In this document: piece by piece, positions 32,525 to 40,770 of the stretch
Layout: each line of letters begins with the position of its first letter
How positions within the stretch are numbered: position 1 is the first letter of the stretch
Source of the DNA: Clostridia bacterium
GTDB taxonomy: Bacteria; Bacillota; Clostridia; RGIG6154
Direction: 5' to 3'
DNA: 43,816 nt
Assembly: GCA_017626145.1 (NCBI GenBank)
Contig: JAGAJK010000098.1
Coordinates: forward strand, 1-43,816
The notes under the pieces: model-generated
What the model was told of the DNA's origin: nothing
The model's database searches: none
What the model saw: the letters and a program-made list of their open reading frames with translations, nothing else
Position numbers and translations under genes: made by a program

Positions 32525-34048
32525 TTATTTTAAAAGACTTACGCCTGTCATATCAGCAGGCTTTTCAATACCCATAATATCAAGAAGGGTAGGAGCTAAA
32601 TCGGCAAGTCTGCCTTCATTTAATTCGCCTTCTTTACCAACCATAATCAACGGAACAAGGTTAGTTGTGTGAGCAGTGAAAGCTTCACCGGTTTCGTCGA
32701 GCATCTGGTCAGCATTACCATGGTCAGCTGTAATTAAAGCGATACCGCCTTTTGAGTTTATTGCGTCTAATACTTCGCCAAGGCAAGTATCAACCGCTTC
32801 AACAGCCTTAACAGCCGCATTAAAGTCACCTGTATGACCAACCATATCGCAGTTAGCGAAGTTAAGAATAATAACATCGTAGTTATCAGAATTGATTCTC
32901 TTAATCATTTCATCCTTAACCTCAAATGCGCTCATTTCAGGCTTTAAGTCATATGTTGCAACCTTTGGAGAAGGAATAAGTGCTCTGTCCTCACCGTCAG
33001 AAACAGCTTCAACACCGCCGTTAAAGAAGAAAGTAACGTGAGCATATTTTTCTGTTTCTGCAATACGAAGCTGCTTTAAGCCCTGCTTGCTTATAATTTC
33101 ACCGAATGTGTTTTCAAGCTTTTCAGGCTTGAATGCAACAGTAACGTTAGGCATTGAAGCATCGTACTGTGTCATACAAACAAAGGTAGGTTTAATAAGT
33201 TCACGTTTGAAACCGTCAAAATCAGGGTCAACGAAAACTCTTGTGATTTCTCTTGCTCTGTCAGGACGGAAGTTGAAGAAAATAACGGAATCCTCTTCAC
33301 ATACCTTACCAACAGCTTCTGCATTCTCAGTTACAACAACAGGAACAACAAATTCGTCAGTTACATCGTTTTCGTAGGATTTCTTAACAGCATCAACAGC
33401 GTTAATGCATTCTTCACCTACACCGCGAGCGATAGCATCGTATGCCTTTTCAACTCTGTCCCATCTGTTATCTCTGTCCATTGCATAGTATCTGCCCATA
33501 ACAGATGCAATTTTACCTACACCGATTTTATTAAGCTCGTTCTGTAAATCCTCAACAAAGCCGGCACCCGATGAAGGAGCAACGTCACGTCCATCAAGGA
33601 AGCAGTGAACGAAAACCTTTGTAAGACCCATTTTCTTAGCCATTTCAATAAGACCGTAAAGGTGTTTGTTATGACTGTGAACACCGCCGTCTGAAAGAAG
33701 TCCCATAAAATGAAGTGCAGAATTTTTATCAATACAGTTCTGCATAGCAGCCTTTAAGGTTTCGTTTTCTAAAACTGCACCTTCTTCGATAGCCTTTGTA
33801 ATTCTTGTAAGCTCCTGATAAACAATTCTTCCTGCACCGATATTTGTGTGACCAACCTCGGAGTTACCCATCTGACCGTCGGGAAGACCTACGTCAAGAC
33901 CGCTTGCGGAAATTTTTGTATTGGGGCAGGTAGCCATTAACTTATCCATAACAGGGGTTTTAGCCTCGAAAATTGCGTTTACCTTGTCGTTATGATTATC
34001 GTTAATACCGTAACCGTCCAATATAATAAGTGCTACTGGTTTAGCCAT
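32525..34048 (-). CDS. gpmI: 2,3-bisphosphoglycerate-independent phosphoglycerate mutase
   Basis: A 507-residue Mn2+-dependent mutase that interconverts 3- and 2-phosphoglycerate. It starts [17 protein letters not shown] with metal ligand Asp11, has the phosphorylated Ser63 in QMGNSEVGH, and retains the later metal-site blocks, including [14 protein letters not shown] and [10 protein letters not shown]. The frame is open 19 codons further, but AAGGAG nine bases before the codon at 34048 fixes the start. It ends the degV-pgk-tpiA-gpmI row and is set off from tpiA by a structured 299-base gap. Confidence 0.97.
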   Translation of the reverse strand: MAKPVALIILDGYGINDNHNDKVNAIFEAKTPVMDKLMATCPNTKISASGLDVGLPDGQMGNSEVGHTNIGAGRIVYQELTRITKAIEEGAVLENETLKAAMQNCIDKNSALHFMGLLSDGGVHSHNKHLYGLIEMAKKMGLTKVFVHCFLDGRDVAPSSGAGFVEDLQNELNKIGVGKIASVMGRYYAMDRDNRWDRVEKAYDAIARGVGEECINAVDAVKKSYENDVTDEFVVPVVVTENAEAVGKVCEEDSVIFFNFRPDRAREITRVFVDPDFDGFKRELIKPTFVCMTQYDASMPNVTVAFKPEKLENTFGEIISKQGLKQLRIAETEKYAHVTFFFNGGVEAVSDGEDRALIPSPKVATYDLKPEMSAFEVKDEMIKRINSDNYDVIILNFANCDMVGHTGDFNAAVKAVEAVDTCLGEVLDAINSKGGIALITADHGNADQMLDETGEAFTAHTTNLVPLIMVGKEGELNEGRLADLAPTLLDIMGIEKPADMTGVSLLK

Positions 34049-34347
34049 TTTCTTTCTCCTTTTCTCAAATGGAATGTAAAAAAAATCCAGACCACAAAAA
34101 GGCAAAAATCATAATACTATATAGTTTATTTATTATTGTAGAACTACAACAATTAATGAAAAAATATCGAGTAGCGATATTTTATTGATTTATAAACCTT
34201 TTTGTTACGAACGAACCTCACCTAACTCGATGTATCGCATACACCTTCGGGTTCGGTTCGTCCGTTCTGAATATTTTTTCCTATTCCCTAAAATTTGGGG
34301 TGTAAAAAACTTCGTTTTTCCACACCCCTTTTTTAAAACTTTTAAAT
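34049..34347. other. Structured non-coding gap between tpiA and gpmI
   Basis: No gene is supported here; a 62-codon plus-strand frame (34185-34373) has no ribosome site. The gap holds a perfect 14-base palindrome TTGTAGAACTACAA (34136-34149), an AT-rich hairpin (AAAATATCG/CGATATTTT, 34161-34183), and a long stem-loop in which ACGAACGAACC (34207-34217) pairs with 34250-34261. A terminator-like hairpin follows (34297-34328). The order would give the minus-strand tpiA-to-gpmI transcript several folds, or encode a small plus-strand RNA. I recognise no known riboswitch. Confidence 0.6.
34297..34334. terminator. Terminator-like hairpin downstream of tpiA
   Basis: GGGGTGT (34297-34303) pairs with ACACCCC (34322-34328), enclosing an inner A5/T5 stem. 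The plus strand carries a six-T run after the stem; the minus strand has only AAATTTTA. It may partially end the tpiA transcript. Confidence 0.65.
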
Positions 34348-35100
34348 TTATTTTGCAGCATCAACAATTTTAGCAAAGTCTTCAGCAACTAATGAAGCAC
34401 CGCCGATAAGACCGCCGTCGATATTTTCCTTTGCAAGTAATTCAGCAGCATTTTTAGCGTTCATAGAACCGCCGTACTGAATTGTGATTTCCTTTGCACA
34501 AACAGGGCAATAAAGCTCGCCAAGGATTTTTCTGATACCACTGCAAACTTCTTCAGCCTGTTCTGCTGTAGCAGTTTTACCTGTACCGATAGCCCAGATA
34601 GGTTCGTAAGCAACAACAACCTTTTTAGCGTCGTCAGCAGAAATGTTAGCAAATGCCTTCTTAATCTGAATTGCGATTAAGTCCATTGTAATACCTGCTT
34701 CTCTTTCCTGGAGACTTTCGCCAACGCAAACGATTGGTATAAGACCCTTTGAAAGAGCTTTGATTGTCTTTAAGTTAACGGTTTCGTCTGTTTCAGCAAA
34801 ATACTGTCTTCTTTCAGAGTGACCGATAATAACATAGTTTACACCAAGGTCGCAAAGCATATCAGCTGAAACTTCGCCTGTGAATGCTCCCTTATCTTCA
34901 AAGTGAAGATTTTCAGCACCAATCTTAACGTTTGTGCCTGCAGCAGCTTTAACAGCTTCTGAAAGACAAACATAAGGTGTGCAGCAAACAACTTCGCATG
35001 ATGCATTTTTAGTAACTTCGGCAACATCTTTAATGAACGCAGCTGTTTCTGAAGGAAGCTTGTTCATTTTCCAGTTACCTGCAATAATATATTTACCCAT
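34348..35100 (-). CDS. tpiA: Triosephosphate isomerase
   Basis: A 250-residue glycolytic TIM barrel converting dihydroxyacetone phosphate and glyceraldehyde 3-phosphate. The catalytic residues are in place: Asn9 and Lys11 (GNWKMN), His94 (IIGHSERR) and Glu166 (VAYEPIWAIGTGKTA). The phosphate-binding QYGGSMNAKNA and GGLIGGASL segments are also present. It lies 26 bases after pgk, so the two are cotranscribed. Confidence 0.97.
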   Translation of the reverse strand: MGKYIIAGNWKMNKLPSETAAFIKDVAEVTKNASCEVVCCTPYVCLSEAVKAAAGTNVKIGAENLHFEDKGAFTGEVSADMLCDLGVNYVIIGHSERRQYFAETDETVNLKTIKALSKGLIPIVCVGESLQEREAGITMDLIAIQIKKAFANISADDAKKVVVAYEPIWAIGTGKTATAEQAEEVCSGIRKILGELYCPVCAKEITIQYGGSMNAKNAAELLAKENIDGGLIGGASLVAEDFAKIVDAAK

Positions 35101-35126
35101 TGTAATAATCTCCTTTGTAATTAATT

Positions 35127-36320
35127 TTATTTATCGTCAAGTGCAACAATACCCGGGAGGTCTTTGCCTTCTAAGAATTCAAGTGAAGCACCGCCGCCTG
35201 TTGAAATGTGGCTCATTTTTTCACCAAGACCAGCCTGGTTAACAGCTGCAACGCTGTCGCCACCACCGATGATTGTTGTAGCATCGATTTCAGCTAATAC
35301 CTGAGCAATTGCGTTTGTACCTTTAGCGAATGTAGGCATTTCGAATACGCCCATAGGTCCGTTCCAGACAACAGTTTTAGCATCTTTAATAGCATCTGAA
35401 TAAAGCTTAATTGTTTCTTCACCGATATCAAGACCCTGCCAGCCTGCTTCAATACCGCCACGCTTAACTGTCTTGTGTTCAGCATTGTTGTCAAATTCCT
35501 TTGCAACAACTGTATCAACAGGGATTAAAAGCTTAACGCCTTTTTCTTCAGCCTTTTTAACCATATCGTTTGCATAGTCAACATAATCAGCTTCAAGTAA
35601 AGAATCACCAACTTCTTCGCCGGCAGCCTTCATAAATGTGTAAGCCATACCGCCACCGATTATAAGTGTATCAACCTTTTCAAGAAGATTGTTGATAACA
35701 GAAATCTTTGATGATACCTTTGAACCGCCAAGGATAGCAACGCAAGGGCGAACAGGATTGTTAACTGCGTTTCCTAAGAAAGCTATTTCCTTTTCAATAA
35801 GGTAACCTGCAACAGCTGTGTCAAGATACTGTGTAACACCAACGTTTGAACAGTGAGCTCTGTGAGCTGTACCGAAGGCATCGTTTACAAAAATATCTGC
35901 CAGTGACGCAAGTTCTTTACTGAATTCGTCAACATTCTTAGTTTCTTCTGCTCTGTATCTTGTGTTTTCTAAAAGAACAACATCCCCGTCCTTCATTTCA
36001 GAAACTGCCTTTTTAGCATTTTCGCCAACTACGTTATCGTCAGCTGCAAAAACTATTTCCTTACCAAGCTTAGCTGAAAGAGCTTTTGCAACAGGTGCTA
36101 AAGAAAGCTCTGGCTTTGGTTCACCCTTAGGCTTACCCATATGTGAGCAAAGAATAACCTTAGCGCCACCATCAATTAAGTGTTTGATTGTAGGAAGTGC
36201 ACCGTCAATTCTTGTTTCGTCTGTGATGTTTCTGTCAGCATCAAGGGGAACGTTAAAGTCACATCTTACGAGGACTTTTTTACCCTGTACCTGAATGTCA
36301 TCAATTGTCTTCTTGTTCAT
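35127..36320 (-). CDS. pgk: Phosphoglycerate kinase
   Basis: A 397-residue monomeric kinase that forms ATP from 1,3-bisphosphoglycerate. Signature blocks include [12 protein letters not shown] at the N-terminus, SHMGKPKG, the hinge segment [26 protein letters not shown] and the ATP-binding GGGDSVAAV near the end. The start has AAGGAG upstream and lies 31 bases after degV. gap is not present in this window. Confidence 0.97.
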   Translation of the reverse strand: MNKKTIDDIQVQGKKVLVRCDFNVPLDADRNITDETRIDGALPTIKHLIDGGAKVILCSHMGKPKGEPKPELSLAPVAKALSAKLGKEIVFAADDNVVGENAKKAVSEMKDGDVVLLENTRYRAEETKNVDEFSKELASLADIFVNDAFGTAHRAHCSNVGVTQYLDTAVAGYLIEKEIAFLGNAVNNPVRPCVAILGGSKVSSKISVINNLLEKVDTLIIGGGMAYTFMKAAGEEVGDSLLEADYVDYANDMVKKAEEKGVKLLIPVDTVVAKEFDNNAEHKTVKRGGIEAGWQGLDIGEETIKLYSDAIKDAKTVVWNGPMGVFEMPTFAKGTNAIAQVLAEIDATTIIGGGDSVAAVNQAGLGEKMSHISTGGGASLEFLEGKDLPGIVALDDK

Positions 36321-36351
36321 AATAACAACTCCTTATATAAAATAAAAATTT

Positions 36352-37209
36352 TTAATCAATAGTAACCATAATTCCGTATGCTCCGGGACCGGCGTGGGTT
36401 CCGATTATGGGACCAATATAGAATTTATCATCTTCAGCTTTATATCCTTTTTCTTCAAGCATTTTCTCAAGAGTATCAACCTTATCGGGATTATCGCTTC
36501 CGAGAACGTAGAATTTTACGTTTTCACCGATTTCTTCTGCGGCAGAGCATGCATATTCAACCATTCTGCTAAATAACTTCTTTTCACCTTTAACTTTATC
36601 TATTGATGAAACCAGACCATCCTTAATCATAAGAAGAGGTCTTATATCAAGAATTCCTCCAATTACTGCAGTAGTGGTTTTTATTCTTCCGCCTTTTTTC
36701 AGATAGTCGAGAGTTTCAACACCAAAATAAACCTTCTGCTTAGAGAGGATTTCGTTGAGCTTTGCAATAATTTCTTCACTGCTTTTGCCTTCTTTAACCA
36801 TTTGCGCGGCTTTTAAAGCTGAATATCCATAACAGAAGGTAAAGCTTTGTGAGTCAACAAGATGGATTTTAACATTTGTTTCTTCTTCAACAATATTTTT
36901 TGCAAGTACAGCATTCTGGAACGTACCGCTTGCATTACCTGAAAGAATTACTGCTATAATCTCATCACAATCTTTAGCAGTTTCTCTGAAATAATCTTCA
37001 AATTCTATAGGAGTAATCTGAGATGTAACAGGAATTTCTCCTGTTTCTCTGAGAGTTTTGTAAAACTCATCAGTATCCATATCAAATTTATCTCTGTAAG
37101 TTGTATTGTTAATTGTAAATTTAATGGGCATAATGGTAATGCCGTATTCGTTAGCTATTTCAATGGGCAGGTCGCATGGGCTGTCTGCCATTATTTTTAT
37201 TCTGCTCAT
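36352..37209 (-). CDS. DegV-family fatty-acid-binding protein
   Basis: A 285-residue two-domain DegV protein. Typical blocks are IMADSPCDLPIEIANEYGI at the start, VTSQITPIEFEDYF, LSGNASGTFQNA, VDSQSFTFCYG, LDYLKKGGRI and the C-terminal GPIIGTHAGPGAYGI. DegV proteins bind a fatty acyl group; some act as FakB subunits that present exogenous fatty acids to the kinase FakA. No fakA is nearby. It is the first gene of the minus-strand row that continues with pgk, tpiA and gpmI. Confidence 0.9.
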   Translation of the reverse strand: MSRIKIMADSPCDLPIEIANEYGITIMPIKFTINNTTYRDKFDMDTDEFYKTLRETGEIPVTSQITPIEFEDYFRETAKDCDEIIAVILSGNASGTFQNAVLAKNIVEEETNVKIHLVDSQSFTFCYGYSALKAAQMVKEGKSSEEIIAKLNEILSKQKVYFGVETLDYLKKGGRIKTTTAVIGGILDIRPLLMIKDGLVSSIDKVKGEKKLFSRMVEYACSAAEEIGENVKFYVLGSDNPDKVDTLEKMLEEKGYKAEDDKFYIGPIIGTHAGPGAYGIMVTID

Positions 37210-37246
37210 TTATTTCTCCTTTAAACACAAATTTTTACAACTATAT

Positions 37247-37275
37247 ATTATACAACATATGAAAAATTTTTTCAA
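37247..37275 (-). promoter_or_regulatory. degV-pgk-tpiA promoter
   Basis: On the minus strand TTGAAA (37275-37270), 17-base spacer, TATAAT (37252-37247), 38 bases upstream of degV. Confidence 0.78.
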
Positions 37276-37345
37276 TCATATTTTTGAAATTTTGAATAAA
37301 AAAGGAAAAAAATCCACAAAATAACATCGAAAGGAGTGAACTTCA

Positions 37346-37489
37346 ATGTTTAATCTGGAATCAAGTCAGTATTTTAAATCATTACCTGCAAATATTCAGG
37401 AGCAAATCAAACAGTCCTCTGTAAAAATTCAGAGCGAGGAACAACTCAAAAGTATAGGTGAGTACCTGACTCAAAACAAGTTTGAATAA
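37346..37489 (+). CDS. Conserved-looking 47-residue small protein
   Basis: A short frame begins MFNLESSQYFKSLPANIQEQ and ends YLTQNKFE. AAAGGAG lies nine bases before the ATG, and an intrinsic terminator starts at its stop codon, so the unit has all the marks of a real monocistronic gene. The sequence is amphipathic and helical and recalls small clostridial proteins of similar size, but no function is known. No clear plus-strand promoter could be fixed in the AT-rich 135 bases upstream. Confidence 0.75.
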   Translation: MFNLESSQYFKSLPANIQEQIKQSSVKIQSEEQLKSIGEYLTQNKFE

Positions 37490-37516
37490 GCCGCATAAGT
37501 GCGGCTTGTTTTTTTG
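37489..37516 (+). terminator. Terminator of the 47-residue small gene
   Basis: AGCCGCA-TAAG-TGCGGCT is followed by TGTTTTTTT. The stem's first base is the last base of the TAA stop. Confidence 0.9.
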
Positions 37517-37546
37517 GTCACTAAATTTATATTTTTAGAAATGTTG

Positions 37547-37575
37547 TTGACTTTATACTTAATATGTTATAAAAT
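37547..37575 (+). promoter_or_regulatory. Promoter of the TIM-barrel hydrolase/esterase operon
   Basis: TTGACT (37547-37552), 17-base spacer, TAAAAT (37570-37575). The 15 bases AATATGTTATAAAAT (37561-37575) are identical to the rpsU promoter at the same offset. Confidence 0.78.
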
Positions 37576-37607
37576 TATGTAAAAATTAAGAGTGGAGGGA
37601 TGCTTTT

Positions 37608-39554
37608 ATGAATAAAATGTACGAAGGCTTTGAACCTGTAAAGCTTGAAAAGATTGACGGCGGTGTAAGGCTGTGTGTTTGGGAAAGAACATATGAATTT
37701 GTAAATTCATTTACACCGGTAAAGGTAACCGTTTTCGGTGAAGATGTTCTTTCTGCACCAATAAAATTAAATGCTCATTTTGAGTATGGCGAAGTTAAAG
37801 AATGGAAGGATTTTACATATTTAATTCACGAGGTTACCGATGAAAAGGTGACAGTTCTTGTTAGCGCAGGCTGTGAAAATGTTATTGGTAATGCAACAGT
37901 AACTATTGAACCGGATGGCTTTGTAAAGGCTGATTTCCGTCTTATGAATTACTGGTTCCTTACCCGTGACAATTCAAAATTTGCCCGTCTTCAGGGTCTT
38001 GATTTAACAGTAGATATTAAGAGTGAATATTCTGAGTTATTCCATTTCTGGCCAAATGCGAAATCTTCAATTCTTCCTGCATCTGTATTTAATGCAGGTT
38101 CAACAGAAAACGCAAGCTTTTGCTTTAAACCTTATGTGTGGACAGGTAACGCAAAAGCAGGTCTCGGTCTCTTTTTCGGTGATTCTGCCGAATATTTTGA
38201 AGTGTATGATGAAAATAAGTATATCGAAGTAAAAAAAGGCGAGGAGTCAACGCAGATTAAACTTCATATGCTTGACCATATGCCGTTTAACTGGATAGAG
38301 CAGGGCGACGATAAATGGGTAGAAACATTGGAAACAAAGTTCTTTACATTTGGTTTTCAGGCAACTCCCGTTAAGCCTATGCCAAAGAAACGTGAAGAAT
38401 TTAATAAAATTACCCACGTTCTTCATACAAGGCTTGATATAATTGATAAAGAAGGTCTTTATGAAGATGAAATTTACGAAAGAGCTGCAAAGGCAGGAAC
38501 AAAAATATTTGCATTCCACGAGGACTGGACTGCAATTCAGAATTACGGATATCCGTTTGACCCTGAAAGATTTAAAAGAATCGTTAAAAAGTGTCACGAC
38601 CTTGGTATGAAGGTTATGGTGTATTTTGGTTACGAATATTCATCTTTAGCACCTGATTTCAATGAAAAAGCACACGACTATATTATAAAAATGCCATCAG
38701 GTAACTTTGCCGGAGGATGGCAGAGAAATCCGCTTCAGAGAGCATTTATGACCTGTTATAACAGCGGTTATGCAGATGTTTTAATTGAAAGAGTTAAGTA
38801 TGTAATGGATGAACTTGGTGTTGACGGACTTTATACCGACAGCACATATATTCCTCACGATTGTGCAAATACATCTCACGGTTGCGGATACTATGACAGA
38901 GAGGGTAATCTTCAGCCAACCTTTACAGTTCTTGCAACAAGAGAGCTGGTTAAAAAGCTTTATCAGACAGTTCACGAAAGAGGCGGTTTTATCGACTCAC
39001 ATCAGAGTGCCTGCTGTATTATGCCTGTTCTTTCTTTCTGTGACTGTTACCTTGACGGTGAAAATATTCAGGGGCAGGTATTTAAAAAGCAATTACGTCT
39101 TGATGCATTCCAGTGTGAATATGCAGGTCGAAACTGGGGACTTCCTGCAAACTTCCTTGCATACACAAACGATAACTTTACCATGGAAAATATGCTTGCA
39201 ATTCCTATTATTCATAATGTAATGCCAAGAGTATGCCATCATAATGATATGGAATATATGGGTAAGGTATGGAAAATCTTCGATGAGTATGAGCTTCACG
39301 ATGCACCTTTTGTTTACTACTATGAAAACGATGAAGTAACGGCAAAAGGCGATGCATACGTTTCGTTGTACAAAGGTAAGGAAACTATTGCGGTTGTATG
39401 TAACCTCGATGACACAAGAGAGGAGACCCCGATAGTTGGTGACTATAGAAAAGCAACCGAGTTAATGAGCGGTAAAACCTATGATTTTGTCAGTGGCGAA
39501 GCTTTAGTTGAAACAGGAAACGTAAAATTCAGGATATTCAAGCTTGAAAAATAA
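37608..39554 (+). CDS. Unassigned glycoside-hydrolase-like TIM-barrel protein
   Basis: A 648-residue cytoplasmic protein with three parts: an N-terminal beta-sandwich (about 1-260), a TIM barrel (about 265-560) and a short C-terminal beta domain (about 570-648). The barrel has VMVYFGYEYSSLAPDF, then GVDGLYTDSTYIPHDC, in which the Asp of LYTDS at a strand end is a likely catalytic acid as in clan GH-D-type enzymes. It resembles DUF6067/GH123-like proteins, but I cannot assign a CAZy family. Its stop is 18 bases from the esterase start. GGAGGGATG precedes the ATG by seven bases. Confidence 0.75.
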   Translation: MNKMYEGFEPVKLEKIDGGVRLCVWERTYEFVNSFTPVKVTVFGEDVLSAPIKLNAHFEYGEVKEWKDFTYLIHEVTDEKVTVLVSAGCENVIGNATVTIEPDGFVKADFRLMNYWFLTRDNSKFARLQGLDLTVDIKSEYSELFHFWPNAKSSILPASVFNAGSTENASFCFKPYVWTGNAKAGLGLFFGDSAEYFEVYDENKYIEVKKGEESTQIKLHMLDHMPFNWIEQGDDKWVETLETKFFTFGFQATPVKPMPKKREEFNKITHVLHTRLDIIDKEGLYEDEIYERAAKAGTKIFAFHEDWTAIQNYGYPFDPERFKRIVKKCHDLGMKVMVYFGYEYSSLAPDFNEKAHDYIIKMPSGNFAGGWQRNPLQRAFMTCYNSGYADVLIERVKYVMDELGVDGLYTDSTYIPHDCANTSHGCGYYDREGNLQPTFTVLATRELVKKLYQTVHERGGFIDSHQSACCIMPVLSFCDCYLDGENIQGQVFKKQLRLDAFQCEYAGRNWGLPANFLAYTNDNFTMENMLAIPIIHNVMPRVCHHNDMEYMGKVWKIFDEYELHDAPFVYYYENDEVTAKGDAYVSLYKGKETIAVVCNLDDTREETPIVGDYRKATELMSGKTYDFVSGEALVETGNVKFRIFKLEK

Positions 39555-39572
39555 AGATACGGAGAATTAATT

Positions 39573-40382
39573 ATGATATTTAAAAGAATCCCACTTGATA
39601 ATGAAGATGAAAATATATATCTGGATGCTTATATTGCGGACCCAACAGAAGGGTTTACCAGAAACGCAATTTTAGTTATTCCCGGTGGGGGGTACGGTTT
39701 TGTTTGTTCAGGTCGTGAAGGCGAGCCTGTTGCTATGGCATTTATGCCATACGGATACAACGCATTTGTTCTTCATTATTCTGTTTCATCTGTAAATAAC
39801 AGAACCTTTCCTTCACAGCTTATTGAAGCATCGAAGGCAATGAAGCATATAAAAGATAATGCCAATGAGTATAACATCGACCCTGAAAGAGTGTTTGCTA
39901 CAGGCTTTTCAGCCGGTGGTCACCTTTGTGCAAGTCTTGGAATACTGTGGCATTTAAAGGAAATATATGATGCGGTCGATATGCCGTACGGCTACAACAA
40001 ACCTACAGGAATTATGCCTATATATCCGGTAATAACATCAAACGGTCACGTGGGAACATTTTTTAATCTGTTTGGCACACAGAATCTTACAGATGAACAG
40101 ATTTATCAGGGAAGCTTAGAAAATCACGTAACAAAGGATTCAAGTCCTGCTTACATAGTTCATACTTCAAATGACCAGGCAGTAACTGTTAAGAATTCCC
40201 TTAAGCTTGCAAATGCCTATGCGGATGCAGGTATGATGTTTGAGATGCACATTTATCCCGATGCACCTCACGGAATTGCTCTGGCGAATAAAATAACAAA
40301 AGGCAGTAACGAAAAGTTTGATAACAAAGAGATCGCAAAATGGGTTGAACATGCTGTAGCATGGGCAGAAACAATAAAATAG
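39573..40382 (+). CDS. Alpha/beta-hydrolase esterase, acetyl-xylan-esterase-like
   Basis: A 269-residue cytoplasmic alpha/beta hydrolase of the BD-FAE/acetylxylan esterase type. The oxyanion segment IPGGGYGFVCSGREGEP is followed by nucleophile Ser113 in GFSAGGH. Asp201 (HTSNDQAV) and His233 (APHGIAL) complete the triad. It probably deacetylates imported acetylated oligosaccharides before the preceding hydrolase acts. The pair forms an operon ending at the terminator near 40429. Ribosome site CGGAG. Confidence 0.88.
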   Translation: MIFKRIPLDNEDENIYLDAYIADPTEGFTRNAILVIPGGGYGFVCSGREGEPVAMAFMPYGYNAFVLHYSVSSVNNRTFPSQLIEASKAMKHIKDNANEYNIDPERVFATGFSAGGHLCASLGILWHLKEIYDAVDMPYGYNKPTGIMPIYPVITSNGHVGTFFNLFGTQNLTDEQIYQGSLENHVTKDSSPAYIVHTSNDQAVTVKNSLKLANAYADAGMMFEMHIYPDAPHGIALANKITKGSNEKFDNKEIAKWVEHAVAWAETIK

Positions 40383-40428
40383 CGGATATAAAACAATGCA
40401 CCCACGAAAAGTCTAAGACTCGATATGT

Positions 40429-40463
40429 ACCCCCTTTACCGGACAACAGTAAAGGGGGTTTTT
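40429..40463 (+). terminator. Terminator of the hydrolase/esterase operon
   Basis: An 11-bp stem (ACCCCCTTTAC, 40429-40439, pairing with 40449-40459) with a nine-base loop is followed by TTTTT. Confidence 0.9.
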
Positions 40464-40465
40464 AT

Positions 40466-40635
40466 GTGAAATATGATTTTAATTTTAAATCTAAATGCGT
40501 TGAATTATACAAAAATGGTCAATGGCATGAAACACCGGAAGGTATTGGTCAAAAAAATTCAGAAAAAGGATTGTTGTATGGTCAAAAATTGTTGATTTAC
40601 ACGGAATTGACGCCTTAAGGCATCGTTTAGCATAG
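40466..40635 (+). pseudogene. Decayed IS3-type orfA transposase fragment with frameshift
   Basis: From a GTG at 40466 the frame reads KYDFNFKSKCVELYKNGQWH and then ETPEGIGQK, the N-terminal helix-turn-helix opening of IS3-family OrfA proteins. At the A7 tract near 40552 the frame is lost; the -1 frame continues KFRKRIVVWSKIVDLHGIDA and then LRHRLA before a stop at 40635, restoring the family pattern. Only about 56 residues remain, no orfB follows, and no terminal repeats are seen, so this is a dead relic. A-tract slippage is also used for programmed frameshifting in IS elements, but here the rest of the element is missing. Confidence 0.75.
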
Positions 40636-40680
40636 ACAATGTTAATTCTGGAAGCTACGGTATGTTAATTGTAGGTTAAA

Positions 40681-40723
40681 AAAGAAAAATCGAGCAGGTC
40701 CAACAAATTTGTCCTACTCGATT
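40681..40723 (-). terminator. Terminator of the ACT-MBL gene
   Basis: An 11-bp stem with one wobble pair (40688-40698 pairing with 40713-40723) encloses an inner ACAAATTTGT. On the minus strand it is followed by TTTTTCTTTTTT. Confidence 0.82.
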
Positions 40724-40770
40724 AGTATTACATAATATATTTAGCAAAAGAGCAACCAAAAGATACCGCA

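Larger units (their letters stand above)
40383..40770. other. Intergenic region of 388 bases holding terminators and an IS relic
   Basis: It contains the esterase operon terminator (40429-40463), the IS3-type orfA relic (40466-40635) and the terminator of the minus-strand metallo-beta-lactamase gene (40681-40723). The first 45 bases and the AT-rich stretch at 40724-40770 show nothing I can name. Confidence 0.7.

Noticed and set aside
34185-34373. 62-codon plus-strand frame in the tpiA-gpmI gap
   Set aside because: No ribosome site, crosses strong hairpins and runs into the tpiA 3' end on the opposite strand; low-complexity product rich in Phe and Pro.
40361-40618. 85-codon frame overlapping the esterase 3' end
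   Set aside because: Its first part overlaps the esterase and the terminator; only the portion from 40466 has transposase similarity and is reported as a relic.
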